A stretch of DNA of 64,000 bases from Halomonas sp. M4R1S46 (GCF_025725685.1 NZ_CP107008.1:4030001-4094000); one strand, 5' to 3'. Counted from the stretch's first letter, positions 24,839-33,747 are shown. Program-made: numbers and translations. The notes: generated by a model not told the origin, from the sequence alone.

Positions 24839-26332
24839 ATGATCGCGTCCATCATGCAGCGCCTCGGGGTCGCCGACGCCCTTTACCGTGACGGCGACTA
24901 TGCCGTGACCTCGCCCACCGACGGCGGCGAGCTCGGCCGGGTCCGACTGGAAAGCGGTGCGCAGGTTCAGGCCCGCATCGACCGTGCCCAGGCCGCCTTC
25001 GAGGCCTGGCGCCGGGTCCCTGCGCCGCGCCGTGGCGAGCTGGTACGGCTGTTCGGCGAGCAGCTGCGCCGCCACAAGGAGGACCTGGGCACCCTGGTGA
25101 CCCTGGAGTGCGGCAAGATCTACCAGGAAGGCCTTGGCGAGGTGCAGGAGATGATCGACATCTGCGACCTCGCCGTCGGCCAGTCCCGCCAGCTGTACGG
25201 CCTGACCATCGCCTCCGAGCGCCCCGGCCACCACATGCGCGAGAGCTGGCATCCGCTGGGCCCAATCGGCCTGATCACTGCCTTCAACTTCCCGGTGGCA
25301 CCCTGGGCCTGGAACGCCGCCCTGGCGCTGGTCTGCGGCAACAGCCTGCTGTGGAAGCCCTCCGAGAAGACCCCGCTCTGTGCCCTGGCCTGCCAGGCGC
25401 TCCTCGAGCGCGCCATGGCCGAGTTCGGCGACGAGGCCCCGGCGGATCTCAGCCAGGTCATCCTCGGCGAGCGCGAGGCCGGCGAGCGATTGACCGACGA
25501 TCCCCGCGTGCCGCTGATCAGCGCCACCGGCAGCACCCGCATGGGTCGCGAGGTCGCGCCGCGCGTCGCCGCCCGCTTCGGTCGCAGCATCCTCGAGCTC
25601 GGCGGCAACAACGCCATGATCCTCGCCCCCAGCGCCGACCTGGACATGGCCGTACGCGCCATCCTGTTCTCCGCGGTGGGCACCGCCGGCCAGCGCTGCA
25701 CCACTCTGCGCCGGCTGATCGTCCACGAGTCCGTGCGTGACGAGGTCCTCGAGCGGGTGAAGAAGGCCTACGCGGGCGTCAGCATCGGCGATCCGATGGG
25801 CGGCAGCCTGGTCGGCCCGCTGATCGATGCCCAGGCCTTCGACCAGATGCAGTCCGTGCTCGGCAAGGCCCGTGAGCAGGGGGCCCGGGTCTTCGGCGGC
25901 GAGCGCCGGCTGGCCGACGAGTACCCCGACGGCTACTACGTGGCGCCGGCCATCGTCGAGGTCGACCGGCAGGACGAGCTGGTCAAGCACGAGACCTTCG
26001 CCCCGATCCTCTACGTCATGAGCTATCGCGACTTCGACGAGGCCCTGGCCCTGCAGAACGACGTGCCCCAGGGGCTATCCTCCTGCGTCTTCACCACCGA
26101 TGTGCGCGAGGCCGAGGCCTTCGTCTCGGATGTCGGCAGCGACTGCGGCATCGCCAACGTCAACATCGGCCCGAGCGGTGCCGAGATCGGCGGCGCCTTC
26201 GGCGGCGAGAAGGAGACCGGCGGCGGTCGCGAGTCCGGCTCGGATGTCTGGAAGAGCTACATGCGTCGCCAGACCAACACCGTGAACTACTCCCGCGAGC
26301 TGCCCCTGGCCCAGGGCATCAAGTTCGACTGA
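24839..26332 (+). CDS. amaB: L-piperideine-6-carboxylate / 2-aminoadipate-semialdehyde dehydrogenase (ALDH7 type)
   Basis: A 497-aa aldehyde dehydrogenase oxidising L-piperideine-6-carboxylate (2-aminoadipate semialdehyde) to L-2-aminoadipate with NAD(P)+. The catalytic Cys287 lies in GQRCTTLRRL, the general base Glu253 in ILELGGNNAM, and NAD-binding features in FNFPVAPWAWNAALAL and GNSLLWKPSEKTPL. The ALDH7 (antiquitin) signature is clear from GPIGLITAFNFPVA and the C-terminal GGGRESGSDVWKSYMRRQT. AGGAGGAAGA precedes the ATG. It is followed by amaA (167 bases) and then nhaC, all on the plus strand. Confidence 0.92.
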   Translation: MIASIMQRLGVADALYRDGDYAVTSPTDGGELGRVRLESGAQVQARIDRAQAAFEAWRRVPAPRRGELVRLFGEQLRRHKEDLGTLVTLECGKIYQEGLGEVQEMIDICDLAVGQSRQLYGLTIASERPGHHMRESWHPLGPIGLITAFNFPVAPWAWNAALALVCGNSLLWKPSEKTPLCALACQALLERAMAEFGDEAPADLSQVILGEREAGERLTDDPRVPLISATGSTRMGREVAPRVAARFGRSILELGGNNAMILAPSADLDMAVRAILFSAVGTAGQRCTTLRRLIVHESVRDEVLERVKKAYAGVSIGDPMGGSLVGPLIDAQAFDQMQSVLGKAREQGARVFGGERRLADEYPDGYYVAPAIVEVDRQDELVKHETFAPILYVMSYRDFDEALALQNDVPQGLSSCVFTTDVREAEAFVSDVGSDCGIANVNIGPSGAEIGGAFGGEKETGGGRESGSDVWKSYMRRQTNTVNYSRELPLAQGIKFD

Positions 26333-26499
26333 CCCCGCCCCGCCGTCCCCGCCTCGGGGGCGGCCATCGCCGTTCATGCCCTGACGGCTCCTGCCCCTCG
26401 TGCCATGACACCTCATGGCGACCGGGCCCGCGTGCCCGCCCCGGGGCGCCAGGCCATGCCGGCGGCAGGAACCGACCCCGACAACGAGAAGGAGGCGTC

Positions 26500-27780
26500 A
26501 TGAAGGAAGGGTGCTTGTGGCACGGCACGTCCCCGGAACCAGCGCCGGACGTGCCCATGCTAGAGGGCCACGGGACCGCCGAGGTGGTGGTGATCGGCGG
26601 CGGCATCACTGGCTTGTCCACCGCGCTGCATCTCGCCGAGGCGGGCGTCGCCGTGAGCCTGATCGAGGCAGGGGAGATCCCCTGCGGCGGCTCGGGGCGC
26701 AATGTCGGCCTGGTCAATGCCGGCCTGTGGCTCCCGCCGGACGACATCCTCGAGGCCCTGGGCGAGGCGCAGGGCGAACGCGTCAACACGATCCTCGGGG
26801 AGGCCCCCGCCGAGGTCTTCTCGCTGATCCAGCGCCATGGCATCGCCTGCCAGGCGACACGCACCGGCACCCTCCACCTGGCGCACAACGCCAAGGGGGA
26901 GCAGGAGCTGGCGCGCCGCGCCGAGCAGTTCCAGCGCCGCGGCGCACCCGTGGCGCTGCTCGAGGATCAGGACTGCCGGCAGGCGGTCGGCACGCGGCAG
27001 ATTCGCCGCGCCCTGCTCGACCGTCGCGCCGGGACCCTCAACCCCGCCGCCTATACCCGAGGGCTGGCCCGTGCCGCCATCGCCGCCGGGGCCAGCCTCT
27101 ACACCCATAGCCCGGCGCGGGGCGTGGCCCGCGAGGGCGACGACTGGCGTGTCACCACGCCCCAGGGCAGTGTCCTGGCGCCGCGAGTGGTGGTGGCCAC
27201 CAACGCCTATACCGAGGACGACTGGAACCGGGTCAAGGACCACTTCTTCCTCGGCCATTTCTTCCAGGTCGCCTCGCCCCCGCTGCCCGAGGAGATCGCC
27301 GGCGACATCCTGCCCGAGCGCCAGGGGGCCTGGGACACCCGGATGGTGCTCAGCAGCATGCGGCGCGATGCCGAGGGACGCCTGATCCTGGGCAGCCTGG
27401 GCCGGGGCGATGGCCGACCGATGGCCTATGTACGCTGCTGGGCGGATCGCGTCCAGCGCCACTACTTCCCTCAACTGGGCAAGGTCGAGTGGCAGACCTC
27501 CTGGACGGGCAGGATCGCCTTCACGCCGGACCACACGCTGCGGCTCTTCGAGCCGGCGCCCGGCATTCTCGGGGTCTCCGGCTACAACGGCCGCGGCGTC
27601 ACCACCGGAACGGTGGTGGGCAAGGGCTTCGCCCACTACCTGACCACCGGCGACGATGCCCTGCTGCCGTTGCCCCTCCATACGCCGGACCCCATCAAGG
27701 TCAAGCCGCTGTGGAGCTGTAGCTATGAAGGCGGCTTCACGCTCTATCACACGGGGCAGTGCCTGCGGGTATTGATCTAG
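26500..27780 (+). CDS. amaA: FAD-dependent amine oxidoreductase, probable L-pipecolate oxidase
   Basis: A 426-aa DAO/SoxB-type flavoprotein. The dinucleotide-binding motif VVVIGGGITGLSTALHLAEA lies at about residues 29-48. Other family features are GGSGRNVGLVNAGLWL, the NPAAYTRGLARAAIAAGA stretch, VVVATNAYTED and a C-terminal GVSGYNGRGVTTGTVVGKGF. Placed behind amaB, it most likely oxidises L-pipecolate to piperideine-6-carboxylate, as AmaA does in P. putida. A related gamma-glutamylputrescine oxidase (PuuB-like) role cannot be excluded from sequence alone. The start has GAAGGAGG upstream. The electron acceptor may be O2 or the respiratory chain. Confidence 0.82.
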   Translation: MKEGCLWHGTSPEPAPDVPMLEGHGTAEVVVIGGGITGLSTALHLAEAGVAVSLIEAGEIPCGGSGRNVGLVNAGLWLPPDDILEALGEAQGERVNTILGEAPAEVFSLIQRHGIACQATRTGTLHLAHNAKGEQELARRAEQFQRRGAPVALLEDQDCRQAVGTRQIRRALLDRRAGTLNPAAYTRGLARAAIAAGASLYTHSPARGVAREGDDWRVTTPQGSVLAPRVVVATNAYTEDDWNRVKDHFFLGHFFQVASPPLPEEIAGDILPERQGAWDTRMVLSSMRRDAEGRLILGSLGRGDGRPMAYVRCWADRVQRHYFPQLGKVEWQTSWTGRIAFTPDHTLRLFEPAPGILGVSGYNGRGVTTGTVVGKGFAHYLTTGDDALLPLPLHTPDPIKVKPLWSCSYEGGFTLYHTGQCLRVLI

Positions 27781-27896
27781 CGGGGGCTCCCGTTTCACGG
27801 CCCCCTTCCCAGCGTTTCAAGGAGTTGCCAACCGCAAACGCCATTGTTGACCGAACAAGAGCCATCACCAAGCCTTTCACGATCGAGGACATCAAG

Positions 27897-29438
27897 ATGA
27901 CAGATCCAACAACAACAAGCCGCTATCGCAAGCCTGGTCTGCTCCTGGCCCTGACCCCCGTCGTTCTGACCCTGCTGGTGCTCGGCATCCAGCTGTTCTA
28001 TTTCGGCGATTTCACCCCGCACATTCCCCTGGCCATCGGCCTGGCCATCACTTCCCTGGTGGGCATCAGGCTGGGGTTCAAGTGGAAGCATATCGAGGCA
28101 GGGGTCTTCCACGTCATCCACGTCTCCCTGCCCTCGGTGTCCGTGCTGATCTGCGTGGGCATGATCATCGGCGTGTGGATCGCCAGCGGCACCGTGCCGA
28201 CCCTGATCTACTACGGCCTGACGCTGCTCTCGCCGGCCATCTTCCTGGCCGCGGCCATGCTGCTCTGCTCGGTGGTCTCGGTCTCGCTGGGGACCTCCTG
28301 GGGTACCGTGGGCACCGTGGGCCTGGCGCTGATGGGCATCGGCGCGGGCTTCGACATCCCGGTGTACTGGACCGCCGGCGCCGTCGTCTCGGGCGCCTTC
28401 TTCGGCGACAAGGTCTCGCCGCTGTCGGACACCACCAACCTCGCCCCGGCCGTCACCGGCACCGACGTCTTCTCCCATATCAAGAACATGATGCCGACGA
28501 CGGTCCCGTCGATGCTGATCGCCTTCGTCATCTACCTGGTGGCGGGCTTCACCCTGATCGATGACCAGGCCGCCTCCTTCGACAAGATCACGGCCATCAC
28601 CGCCGCGCTGGAGGCCAACTTCACCATCTCGCCCTGGCTGCTGCTGCCGGCGCTGCTGGTGATCGGGCTCGCCGTCAAGCGCATGCCGCCCATCCCCTCG
28701 CTGTTCGCCGGCGTGCTGGCCGGGGCGGTCACCGCCATGCTCGCTCAAGGTGTCGGCGTGCATGACCTGCTCACCTACGCCAACAGTGGCTACGGGATCG
28801 AGACCGGCATCGACGCCATCGACAGCCTGCTCAACCGCGGCGGCATCCAGTCGATGATGTGGACCATCTCGCTGATCCTCATCGCCCTGGGCTTCGGCGG
28901 CGCGCTGGAGAAGACCGGCTGCCTGGAGGCGATCATCCGCGCCATCATGACCCGGGTGCGCAGCTTCAAGGGCGTGCAGACCTCGGCGGTGCTGACCTCG
29001 GTCGCCACCAACCTGGTCGCCGGCGACCCCTACCTCTCCATCGCCCTGCCCGGCCGCATGTACGCGCCCACCTATCGGGGCCTGGGCTACTCGACCCTGA
29101 ACCTGTCCCGGGCCATCGAGGAAGGCGGCACCCTGGTCTCCCCGCTGATTCCCTGGAACGCCGGCGGGGCCTTCGTGATCAGCGCGCTGGGGCTGGGCAT
29201 CGTCGAGGGCAATGTCGAGAACCTGCTGTACATCCCGCTGGCCTTCGCCTGCTGGCTGTCGCCGGTGATCGGGCTGATCTATGCGCAGACCGGGCTGTTC
29301 TCGCCCAGGGCCAGCGAGGCGGAGCGCGAGCTGTGGCAAGCACAGGACGAGGCCATCGCCAGTCGTGACGCCCTCGGCGCCGCCGCCGAGGCCACGACCA
29401 CCGAAGCCTCCGGCCGCCGCGCCCAACCGATCGGCTGA
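27897..29438 (+). CDS. nhaC: NhaC-family Na+/H+ antiporter, possible amino-acid-linked transporter
   Basis: A 513-aa membrane protein with about eleven to twelve helices of the NhaC family. Motifs are VSVSLGTSWGTVGTVGLALM, GAFFGDKVSPLSDTTNLAPA and LVSPLIPWNAGGAF. The start at 27897 follows GAGG by 9 bases; an in-frame extension into the amaA end is unlikely. It is co-directional with amaB-amaA, 116 bases downstream of amaA. In a sodium-dependent halophile it could simply be an antiporter. Its steady place in a lysine cluster raises the possibility of substrate exchange or uptake, which is inference. Confidence 0.85.
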   Translation: MTDPTTTSRYRKPGLLLALTPVVLTLLVLGIQLFYFGDFTPHIPLAIGLAITSLVGIRLGFKWKHIEAGVFHVIHVSLPSVSVLICVGMIIGVWIASGTVPTLIYYGLTLLSPAIFLAAAMLLCSVVSVSLGTSWGTVGTVGLALMGIGAGFDIPVYWTAGAVVSGAFFGDKVSPLSDTTNLAPAVTGTDVFSHIKNMMPTTVPSMLIAFVIYLVAGFTLIDDQAASFDKITAITAALEANFTISPWLLLPALLVIGLAVKRMPPIPSLFAGVLAGAVTAMLAQGVGVHDLLTYANSGYGIETGIDAIDSLLNRGGIQSMMWTISLILIALGFGGALEKTGCLEAIIRAIMTRVRSFKGVQTSAVLTSVATNLVAGDPYLSIALPGRMYAPTYRGLGYSTLNLSRAIEEGGTLVSPLIPWNAGGAFVISALGLGIVEGNVENLLYIPLAFACWLSPVIGLIYAQTGLFSPRASEAERELWQAQDEAIASRDALGAAAEATTTEASGRRAQPIG

Positions 29439-29470
29439 CGCTCACACCCGGCGCCAGCCGACCAGAGCGC

Positions 29471-29496
29471 GCCCCGCCCGGCAAGCCGGGCGGGGC
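29471..29496 (+). terminator. GC-rich hairpin after nhaC
   Basis: A perfect 11-bp stem (GCCCCGCCCGG / CCGGGCGGGGC) with a CAAG loop lies 33 bases after the nhaC stop and before the convergent DGC-domain gene. It has no T-tract. Confidence 0.5.
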
Positions 29497-29522
29497 ATCG
29501 CCGTTCAGGTCGGGCCTGTCCG

Positions 29523-29897
29523 CTACACCGGCAATCGCGCGATCAGCTCGCCGACCTCTTCGGTGACCCTGGCAATGGTCGCCTCGTCGTAGCGCCGGCC
29601 CTTGCGCTTCTTCAGGCCCTGATCGTAGAGGCGGACATGCTCGGTGGGCGTGACGCCGGCGTTGTCCAGGCAGTGGCGGGCACAGTGCATCTGGCAGCCG
29701 TCGATGGCCACCACCGGGCGTCCGGCACGCGCGGTGCGCACCAGGCCGGGCACGCCGCCGCCCACGCCGGCGATGCAGGACATCTCCGCCTGGCCGCCGT
29801 GATCGAGGCGCAGGGCCACCTCGTTGGCGAGCTGGGCCACGTCGGAGCAGCCGGAGCAGGCGTAGACCAGGACATCCGGCTTGGTTGGTCGAGACAT
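29523..29897 (-). CDS. DGC-domain putative zinc-binding protein
   Basis: A 124-aa cysteine-rich protein of the DGC family (named for an Asp-Gly-Cys motif). The cysteine motifs are VYACSGCSDVAQLANEVAL, MSCIAGVGGG and AIDGCQMHCARHCLDNAG, and the Cys pattern suggests metal binding. The start at 29897 has AGGAGGT at ideal spacing. It is the last gene on the minus-strand nar/moa run and lies downstream of the dnr-like regulator, with a repeat copy in the gap. Family members are often beside denitrification genes, but the function is unknown. Confidence 0.8.
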   Translation of the reverse strand: MSRPTKPDVLVYACSGCSDVAQLANEVALRLDHGGQAEMSCIAGVGGGVPGLVRTARAGRPVVAIDGCQMHCARHCLDNAGVTPTEHVRLYDQGLKKRKGRRYDEATIARVTEEVGELIARLPV

Positions 29898-29945
29898 GAC
29901 ACCTCCTAAGGATTGCGGGAGCAAGGTAGTCACCAGGGGACGTAA

Positions 29946-30078
29946 CGAGGGGCGCCGGGGACAGGTCGAAGAGGGGGTCTTTTGACCAGGGAGGGCAAAA
30001 GTAGCGCCCATGGAAGGGTCTACAGCGCCCCCTCGAAGACCTGTCGACGGATCAGCCCCGGAAGGCACGGCTGAAAGC
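29946..30078 (+). repeat. Dispersed palindromic repeat, copy 2 (forward)
   Basis: Ends GGCGCCGGGGACAGGTC and GACCTGTCGACGG, with the core TAGCGCCCATGG...ACAGCGCC. It also shares the ATCAGCCCCG tail with copy 1. It fills most of the gap between the dnr-like gene and the DGC-domain gene, both on the minus strand. Confidence 0.85.
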
Positions 30079-30091
30079 GATACTCCCAACG

Positions 30092-30835
30092 TCATTCGTT
30101 GGCGAGCATGATGTCGTGCAGCTTCTGCTCATCGAGCAGTACCAGGCGCTGGCGCTCGACGTTGATGGCACCGGCCTCGCGTAGCCGGGACAGCAGACGC
30201 GACAGGGTCTCCGGCGTCATGGCCAGCTGGGCAGCCAGCCAGCACTTGGGAATGGTCAGGCGTACCACCCGGGGTCCGCTGGCCCGTCCCGACGGCAGCT
30301 GACGCAGGATGTAGCTGACCAGGCGGGCCATCGCATCGGCCTGGGTGAGCAGCGCCAGGTCCTCCAGACGCTCGGTGAGCTCCAGGGCCAGGCGGCTCAT
30401 GAACTCCGCACGGCAGGCCGGCTGGGCATCGAGCAGGGCACGACAGCGATCGGCGGGAATCACCAGCAGCTGGGTGCGCCGCAGGGACTCGGCGGAATAG
30501 AGGTAGCGACCCTCCCGGGACACCATGCTCAACTCCCCCAGCGGACCACCGCGCTCGACGCAGCGAATGGTCGCCAGGTGGCCGTCGGCGGCGGAGCGCA
30601 CCAGGCGCACGGCGCCACTGATCACGATGTACAGCCAGTGGGCAGGCGCCTCCTGGCGGAACAGCCACTCGCGGCTCTTGAGGGACCGGATCCGGGAATC
30701 CGCCAGCAGCGCGCCGACGGCCTCGTCGTCGAGGCCGCCCAGCCAGGGCACGCCGGCCACGAGGTCGCGCAGCTGCCGGGGCCGCAGCAGCAGCTCAGTC
30801 GAGGAACTGGGCACCGGGGCAATAGGCATAGGCAT
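30092..30835 (-). CDS. Crp/Fnr-family regulator, DNR-like
   Basis: A 247-aa regulator with a cyclic-nucleotide-binding-like sensor domain (SREWLFRQEAPAHWLYIVIS, GGPLGELSMV), a long dimerisation helix and a Crp-type helix-turn-helix (AAQLAMTPETLSRLLSRLRE). The N-terminus lacks the cysteine cluster needed for the FNR iron-sulfur cluster. Its position in a nitrate/nitric-oxide island suggests a DNR/NnrR-type nitric-oxide sensor. It would recognise TTGAT-N4-ATCAA boxes such as those before narK. The start at 30835 lies inside the end of moeA (41-base overlap), so translation is coupled. A shorter start is possible. Confidence 0.82.
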   Translation of the reverse strand: MPMPIAPVPSSSTELLLRPRQLRDLVAGVPWLGGLDDEAVGALLADSRIRSLKSREWLFRQEAPAHWLYIVISGAVRLVRSAADGHLATIRCVERGGPLGELSMVSREGRYLYSAESLRRTQLLVIPADRCRALLDAQPACRAEFMSRLALELTERLEDLALLTQADAMARLVSYILRQLPSGRASGPRVVRLTIPKCWLAAQLAMTPETLSRLLSRLREAGAINVERQRLVLLDEQKLHDIMLANE

Positions 30836-32051
30836 GGCCTTCCTCCACTGGGGTATCGGGGTCGATCATCAGGTAGCCGTGGGCCTGGCGGGCAGCGCCC
30901 AGCATATGGGAGCCCTGACCGCCCGCGAGGAACGCCACGGGGTCGCCACCAATCCAGTCCAGCACCACCCGCAGCAGCTCGCGCCGCCCCCGCGGGGCCC
31001 GGCGGGAGAAGCCGGCGGTCACCGGAAAGTGCTGCAGCGGCGCCGGCGTGCGTCCCTGGCGGCCGTGCACGAAGGGCAGTGCCAGCAACTGCCAGCCGAC
31101 CAGGGAGGCCACCGGGTTGCCGGGCAGGCCGATCAGCGGCGTGCCGGCCTCCCGGCAGGTCCCCAGGTAGCCCAGGGCGAAGGGCTTGCCGGGCTTGATG
31201 GCCACGCCGTGGAAGTCGAGACCGCCGAGGGTCTCCAGCACCGGGCGCACATGGTCCTCCTCCCCCACCGAGACGCCACCGGTGCACAGCACCAGGTCGG
31301 CCGCCTCGCGGGCGCGCAGGAAGGCCTGCGCCAAGGCCCGGGGGGTGTCGACGACCACCCCCAGCTCGAGGCACTCGCAGCCCTGGGCGACCAGCAACTG
31401 ACGCAGCATGGCGCCATTGCTGTTGTAGACGGCCCCCGGCGTCCAGGCCTGGCCGGGCTCGATCAGCTCGTCGCCGGTACTGATCAGCGCGACGCGCAGC
31501 CGTCGACGCACCGGCACGGTGTCGATGCCCTGGCCGGCCAGCAGGGCGACGGCGGCCGGCGACAGCACCGCCCCCGCCTCGAGCAGCGCCTCCCCGGCGC
31601 GGAGCTCCTCGCCGCGGCGACGGATATTGCCCCCGGCCGGGACCTCGGCGGGAAAGTGCACCCGGCCCGCGGCATCCACGCGGGTGTGCTCCTGGGGCAC
31701 CACCGCGTCGGCGCCCCGGGGCAGCGGCGCCCCGGTGAAGATTCGCGCACAGCCGCCCTCGGCCAGGCACTGCACCCCGGCCCCGGCGGGTATCCGCTGG
31801 ACCACCGGCAACGCGCCCCCGGTCGCCGCGAGATCCGCCAGGCGCAGGGCATAGCCGTCCATGGCGCTGTTGTCGACGCCGGGCATGTCCCGCCGGGCCC
31901 GCACCGGCTCGGCCAGCACCCGGCCACCGGCCTCGTCCAGGGGCAGCCACTCGACGCCGGCAATGGGCTTGGCGGCGGCGATCATCCGCGTCCGGGCGTC
32001 GAACAGGTCCAGCAGCCCGGTGCGCGTCGGCGCCTCGCAACCGCAGTTCAT
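30795..32051 (-). CDS. moeA: Molybdopterin molybdenumtransferase
   Basis: A 418-aa enzyme that inserts molybdate into adenylylated molybdopterin, needed for the molybdenum cofactor of NarG. Motifs are DMPGVDNSAMDGYALR, FTGAPLPRGADAVVP, GDELIEPG, CTGGVSVGEEDHV and LPGNPVASLVGW, in the usual order. Length is near the family norm. It overlaps moaB by 4 bases upstream and the dnr-like gene by 41 bases downstream, showing tight coupling with nitrate reductase expression. An unusual short N-terminal MNCGCEAPTRTG precedes the conserved region. Confidence 0.95.
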   Translation of the reverse strand: MNCGCEAPTRTGLLDLFDARTRMIAAAKPIAGVEWLPLDEAGGRVLAEPVRARRDMPGVDNSAMDGYALRLADLAATGGALPVVQRIPAGAGVQCLAEGGCARIFTGAPLPRGADAVVPQEHTRVDAAGRVHFPAEVPAGGNIRRRGEELRAGEALLEAGAVLSPAAVALLAGQGIDTVPVRRRLRVALISTGDELIEPGQAWTPGAVYNSNGAMLRQLLVAQGCECLELGVVVDTPRALAQAFLRAREAADLVLCTGGVSVGEEDHVRPVLETLGGLDFHGVAIKPGKPFALGYLGTCREAGTPLIGLPGNPVASLVGWQLLALPFVHGRQGRTPAPLQHFPVTAGFSRRAPRGRRELLRVVLDWIGGDPVAFLAGGQGSHMLGAARQAHGYLMIDPDTPVEEGHAYAYCPGAQFLD

Positions 32052-32635
32052 GCCTCGGCTCCCTGGACCCGGTCCGCGTCGGTCGGCGACGCCTGGCGGG
32101 ACGCGCAGGGCGCGATCTCGGGTTGGACCATGGCGACGAAGTTGCAGGGCCGGGTGCGGGCGTCCAGCTGGTCGGCCAGGATGCCGTCCCAGGCGGTGGC
32201 GCAGGCCCGGGGCGAGCCAGGCATGGCGAACACCAGGGTGCGGTCGATCAGCCCGGCCACGGCCCGGGACTGGATGGTGGAGGTGCCGATGGTCTCCCGG
32301 GAGAGCGCGCGGAACAGCTCGCCATAGCCGTCCACGGCCTTGTCGAACAGCGGTGACAGGGCCTCGGGCGTGGTGTCCCGGACGGTGAAGCCGGTGCCGC
32401 CGTTGACCAGGATGACCTGGATATCCTCGCGCACCACCCAGGCCGAGACCACGGCCCGGATGCGGTAGACGTCATCGGGCACGATGCGGCGCTCCACCAG
32501 GGCATGGCCGGCACCGGTGAGGCGCTCGCCGAGCAGGTCGCCGCTGCCGTCCTCGTCGAAGCCGCGGGTATCGGAGACCGTCAGCACGGCGATGCCCAGC
32601 GGCTCGAAGGGAGCATCGGAGGAAACATGAGACAT
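32048..32635 (-). CDS. moaB: Molybdopterin adenylyltransferase-type protein
   Basis: A 195-aa MoaB/Mog-family protein of molybdenum-cofactor synthesis. Features are LGIAVLTVSDTRGFDEDGSG, VNGGTGFTVRDTTPEALSPL (the GGTG...RD molybdopterin-binding loop), and FAMPGSPRACATAW. The C-terminal ~20-residue tail is low-complexity. It overlaps moeA by 4 bases and follows the PPIase gene on the same strand, with a repeat copy between. The start at 32635 has GGGAGA upstream. No moaA is in the window. Confidence 0.92.
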   Translation of the reverse strand: MSHVSSDAPFEPLGIAVLTVSDTRGFDEDGSGDLLGERLTGAGHALVERRIVPDDVYRIRAVVSAWVVREDIQVILVNGGTGFTVRDTTPEALSPLFDKAVDGYGELFRALSRETIGTSTIQSRAVAGLIDRTLVFAMPGSPRACATAWDGILADQLDARTRPCNFVAMVQPEIAPCASRQASPTDADRVQGAEA

Positions 32636-32652
32636 GAACAATCTCCCTGGAA

Positions 32653-32880
32653 TGAGCTTTCCCGGCGCCAAGCCTTCGCGAGGGCGCTGTAAACCCGTCC
32701 GTGGGCGCTACTTTTGCCCTGCGGCGCTCTTGCATCCTGCGCCGCTTGCAGGGCCTGGGTTGGCCATCCATGGGCAACCCGCTCGGCGGGAAGAACATTC
32801 ACTGGATGTTCTTCTCCTTCCGCCTCGCCCCTGGTCAAAAGACCCTCGCTTCGCCTTGTCCCCGGCGCTCATCAACGTCG
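32653..32880 (-). repeat. Dispersed palindromic repeat, copy 5 (reverse), with ~115-bp internal insertion
   Basis: The outer parts match copy 7 closely (CTTTCCCGGCG, AAGCCTTCGCGAGGGCGCTG, GGGCGCTACTTTTGCC, then CAAAAGACCCTCGCTTCGCC and CCCCGGCGCTCA). Between TTTTGCC and CAAAAGACC, where other copies have about 8 bases (ATCCATGG), about 115 extra bases are present. It lies between the PPIase and moaB genes. Confidence 0.8.
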
Positions 32881-32899
32881 GGCATTTGGAAAGGCGGGC

Positions 32900-33712
32900 C
32901 TATTGCATCAGCGCGCCGGCGGCATCGTCGTCGAGCGCGATTCCCTCGACGCCGATCGCCGCCTCCAGGGCCAGCAGGTAATGGCGCAGCGCCCGACGGG
33001 TGGCCTGCTCCCGGAGGCTGTGGCGAACCCGCTCGGCCACCTCATCGAAGGGCAACTCACGGCCCTCCTCCCGGGCATCGATCGAAACCACGTGCCAGCC
33101 GTAACGCGACGCCAGGGGCCGGCCATGGAGCCCCTTCGGCAGGTGCTGCAGGGCCCGGTCCAGTTCGGGCACGGTCTGGCCGGGTACCAGCCAGCCCAGC
33201 TCCCCACCGTCGTCCCTGGAGGGGCAGGCGGAATGACGCTGGGCGAGCTCGGTGAAGCGCTGCGGCGCCTCCTGCAGCTCGCCGATTAGCCGCTCTCCCA
33301 GCCGATACCCCCCGTCCCGGTGCTTGGGGTCGTCCGGCGCCGCCGCCAGCAGCACATGGCGGACCCGCAGGCGGGTGGGCTCGCTGAACCGTTCCGGATG
33401 GGCGGCATGGAAGCGCCGGCAGTCCGCCTCGGCGGGCTCGGGCACGTCCAGTTCCCGCTCCAGCAAGGCGGCGATGGATGCCTCGATCTCGGCCTCCTCG
33501 TCCACCGCCAGGCCCAGCTGGCCCGCCCGCTGGCGCAGCAGCTCGCACACCACCAGGGCCCGGGCCGCCTTGAGCTGGGCATCGCCGGCGCTGTCGGCGG
33601 GGTGGTACTGCATCTCCTGGGCGATGGCGGCCTGGTCGATGGCGGCCTCGCCGACCCGGATGGGAGGCGGAGTGGAGCCCCCCGGAACCTGCTCGATATC
33701 GATCTTCTGCAT
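32900..33712 (-). CDS. Parvulin-type peptidyl-prolyl isomerase of the nar operon (NifM-like)
   Basis: A 270-aa protein with an N-terminal helical chaperone-like region and a C-terminal rotamase (PpiC/parvulin) domain: RLRVRHVLLAAAPDDP, FTELAQRHSACPSRDDGGEL, GWLVPGQTVPEL and SRYGWHVVSID. There is no signal peptide, so it probably acts in the cytoplasm. A parvulin gene follows narI in Pseudomonas aeruginosa as well (narGHJI then a PpiC gene), suggesting a maturation role for nitrate reductase. The start at 33712 (MQKIDIEQ) fits better than one nine codons upstream. Repeat copies flank it on both sides. Confidence 0.88.
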   Translation of the reverse strand: MQKIDIEQVPGGSTPPPIRVGEAAIDQAAIAQEMQYHPADSAGDAQLKAARALVVCELLRQRAGQLGLAVDEEAEIEASIAALLERELDVPEPAEADCRRFHAAHPERFSEPTRLRVRHVLLAAAPDDPKHRDGGYRLGERLIGELQEAPQRFTELAQRHSACPSRDDGGELGWLVPGQTVPELDRALQHLPKGLHGRPLASRYGWHVVSIDAREEGRELPFDEVAERVRHSLREQATRRALRHYLLALEAAIGVEGIALDDDAAGALMQ

Positions 33713-33747
33713 GGTGAGGAATCCTTGGTGCACCTGCACTGACTCTT

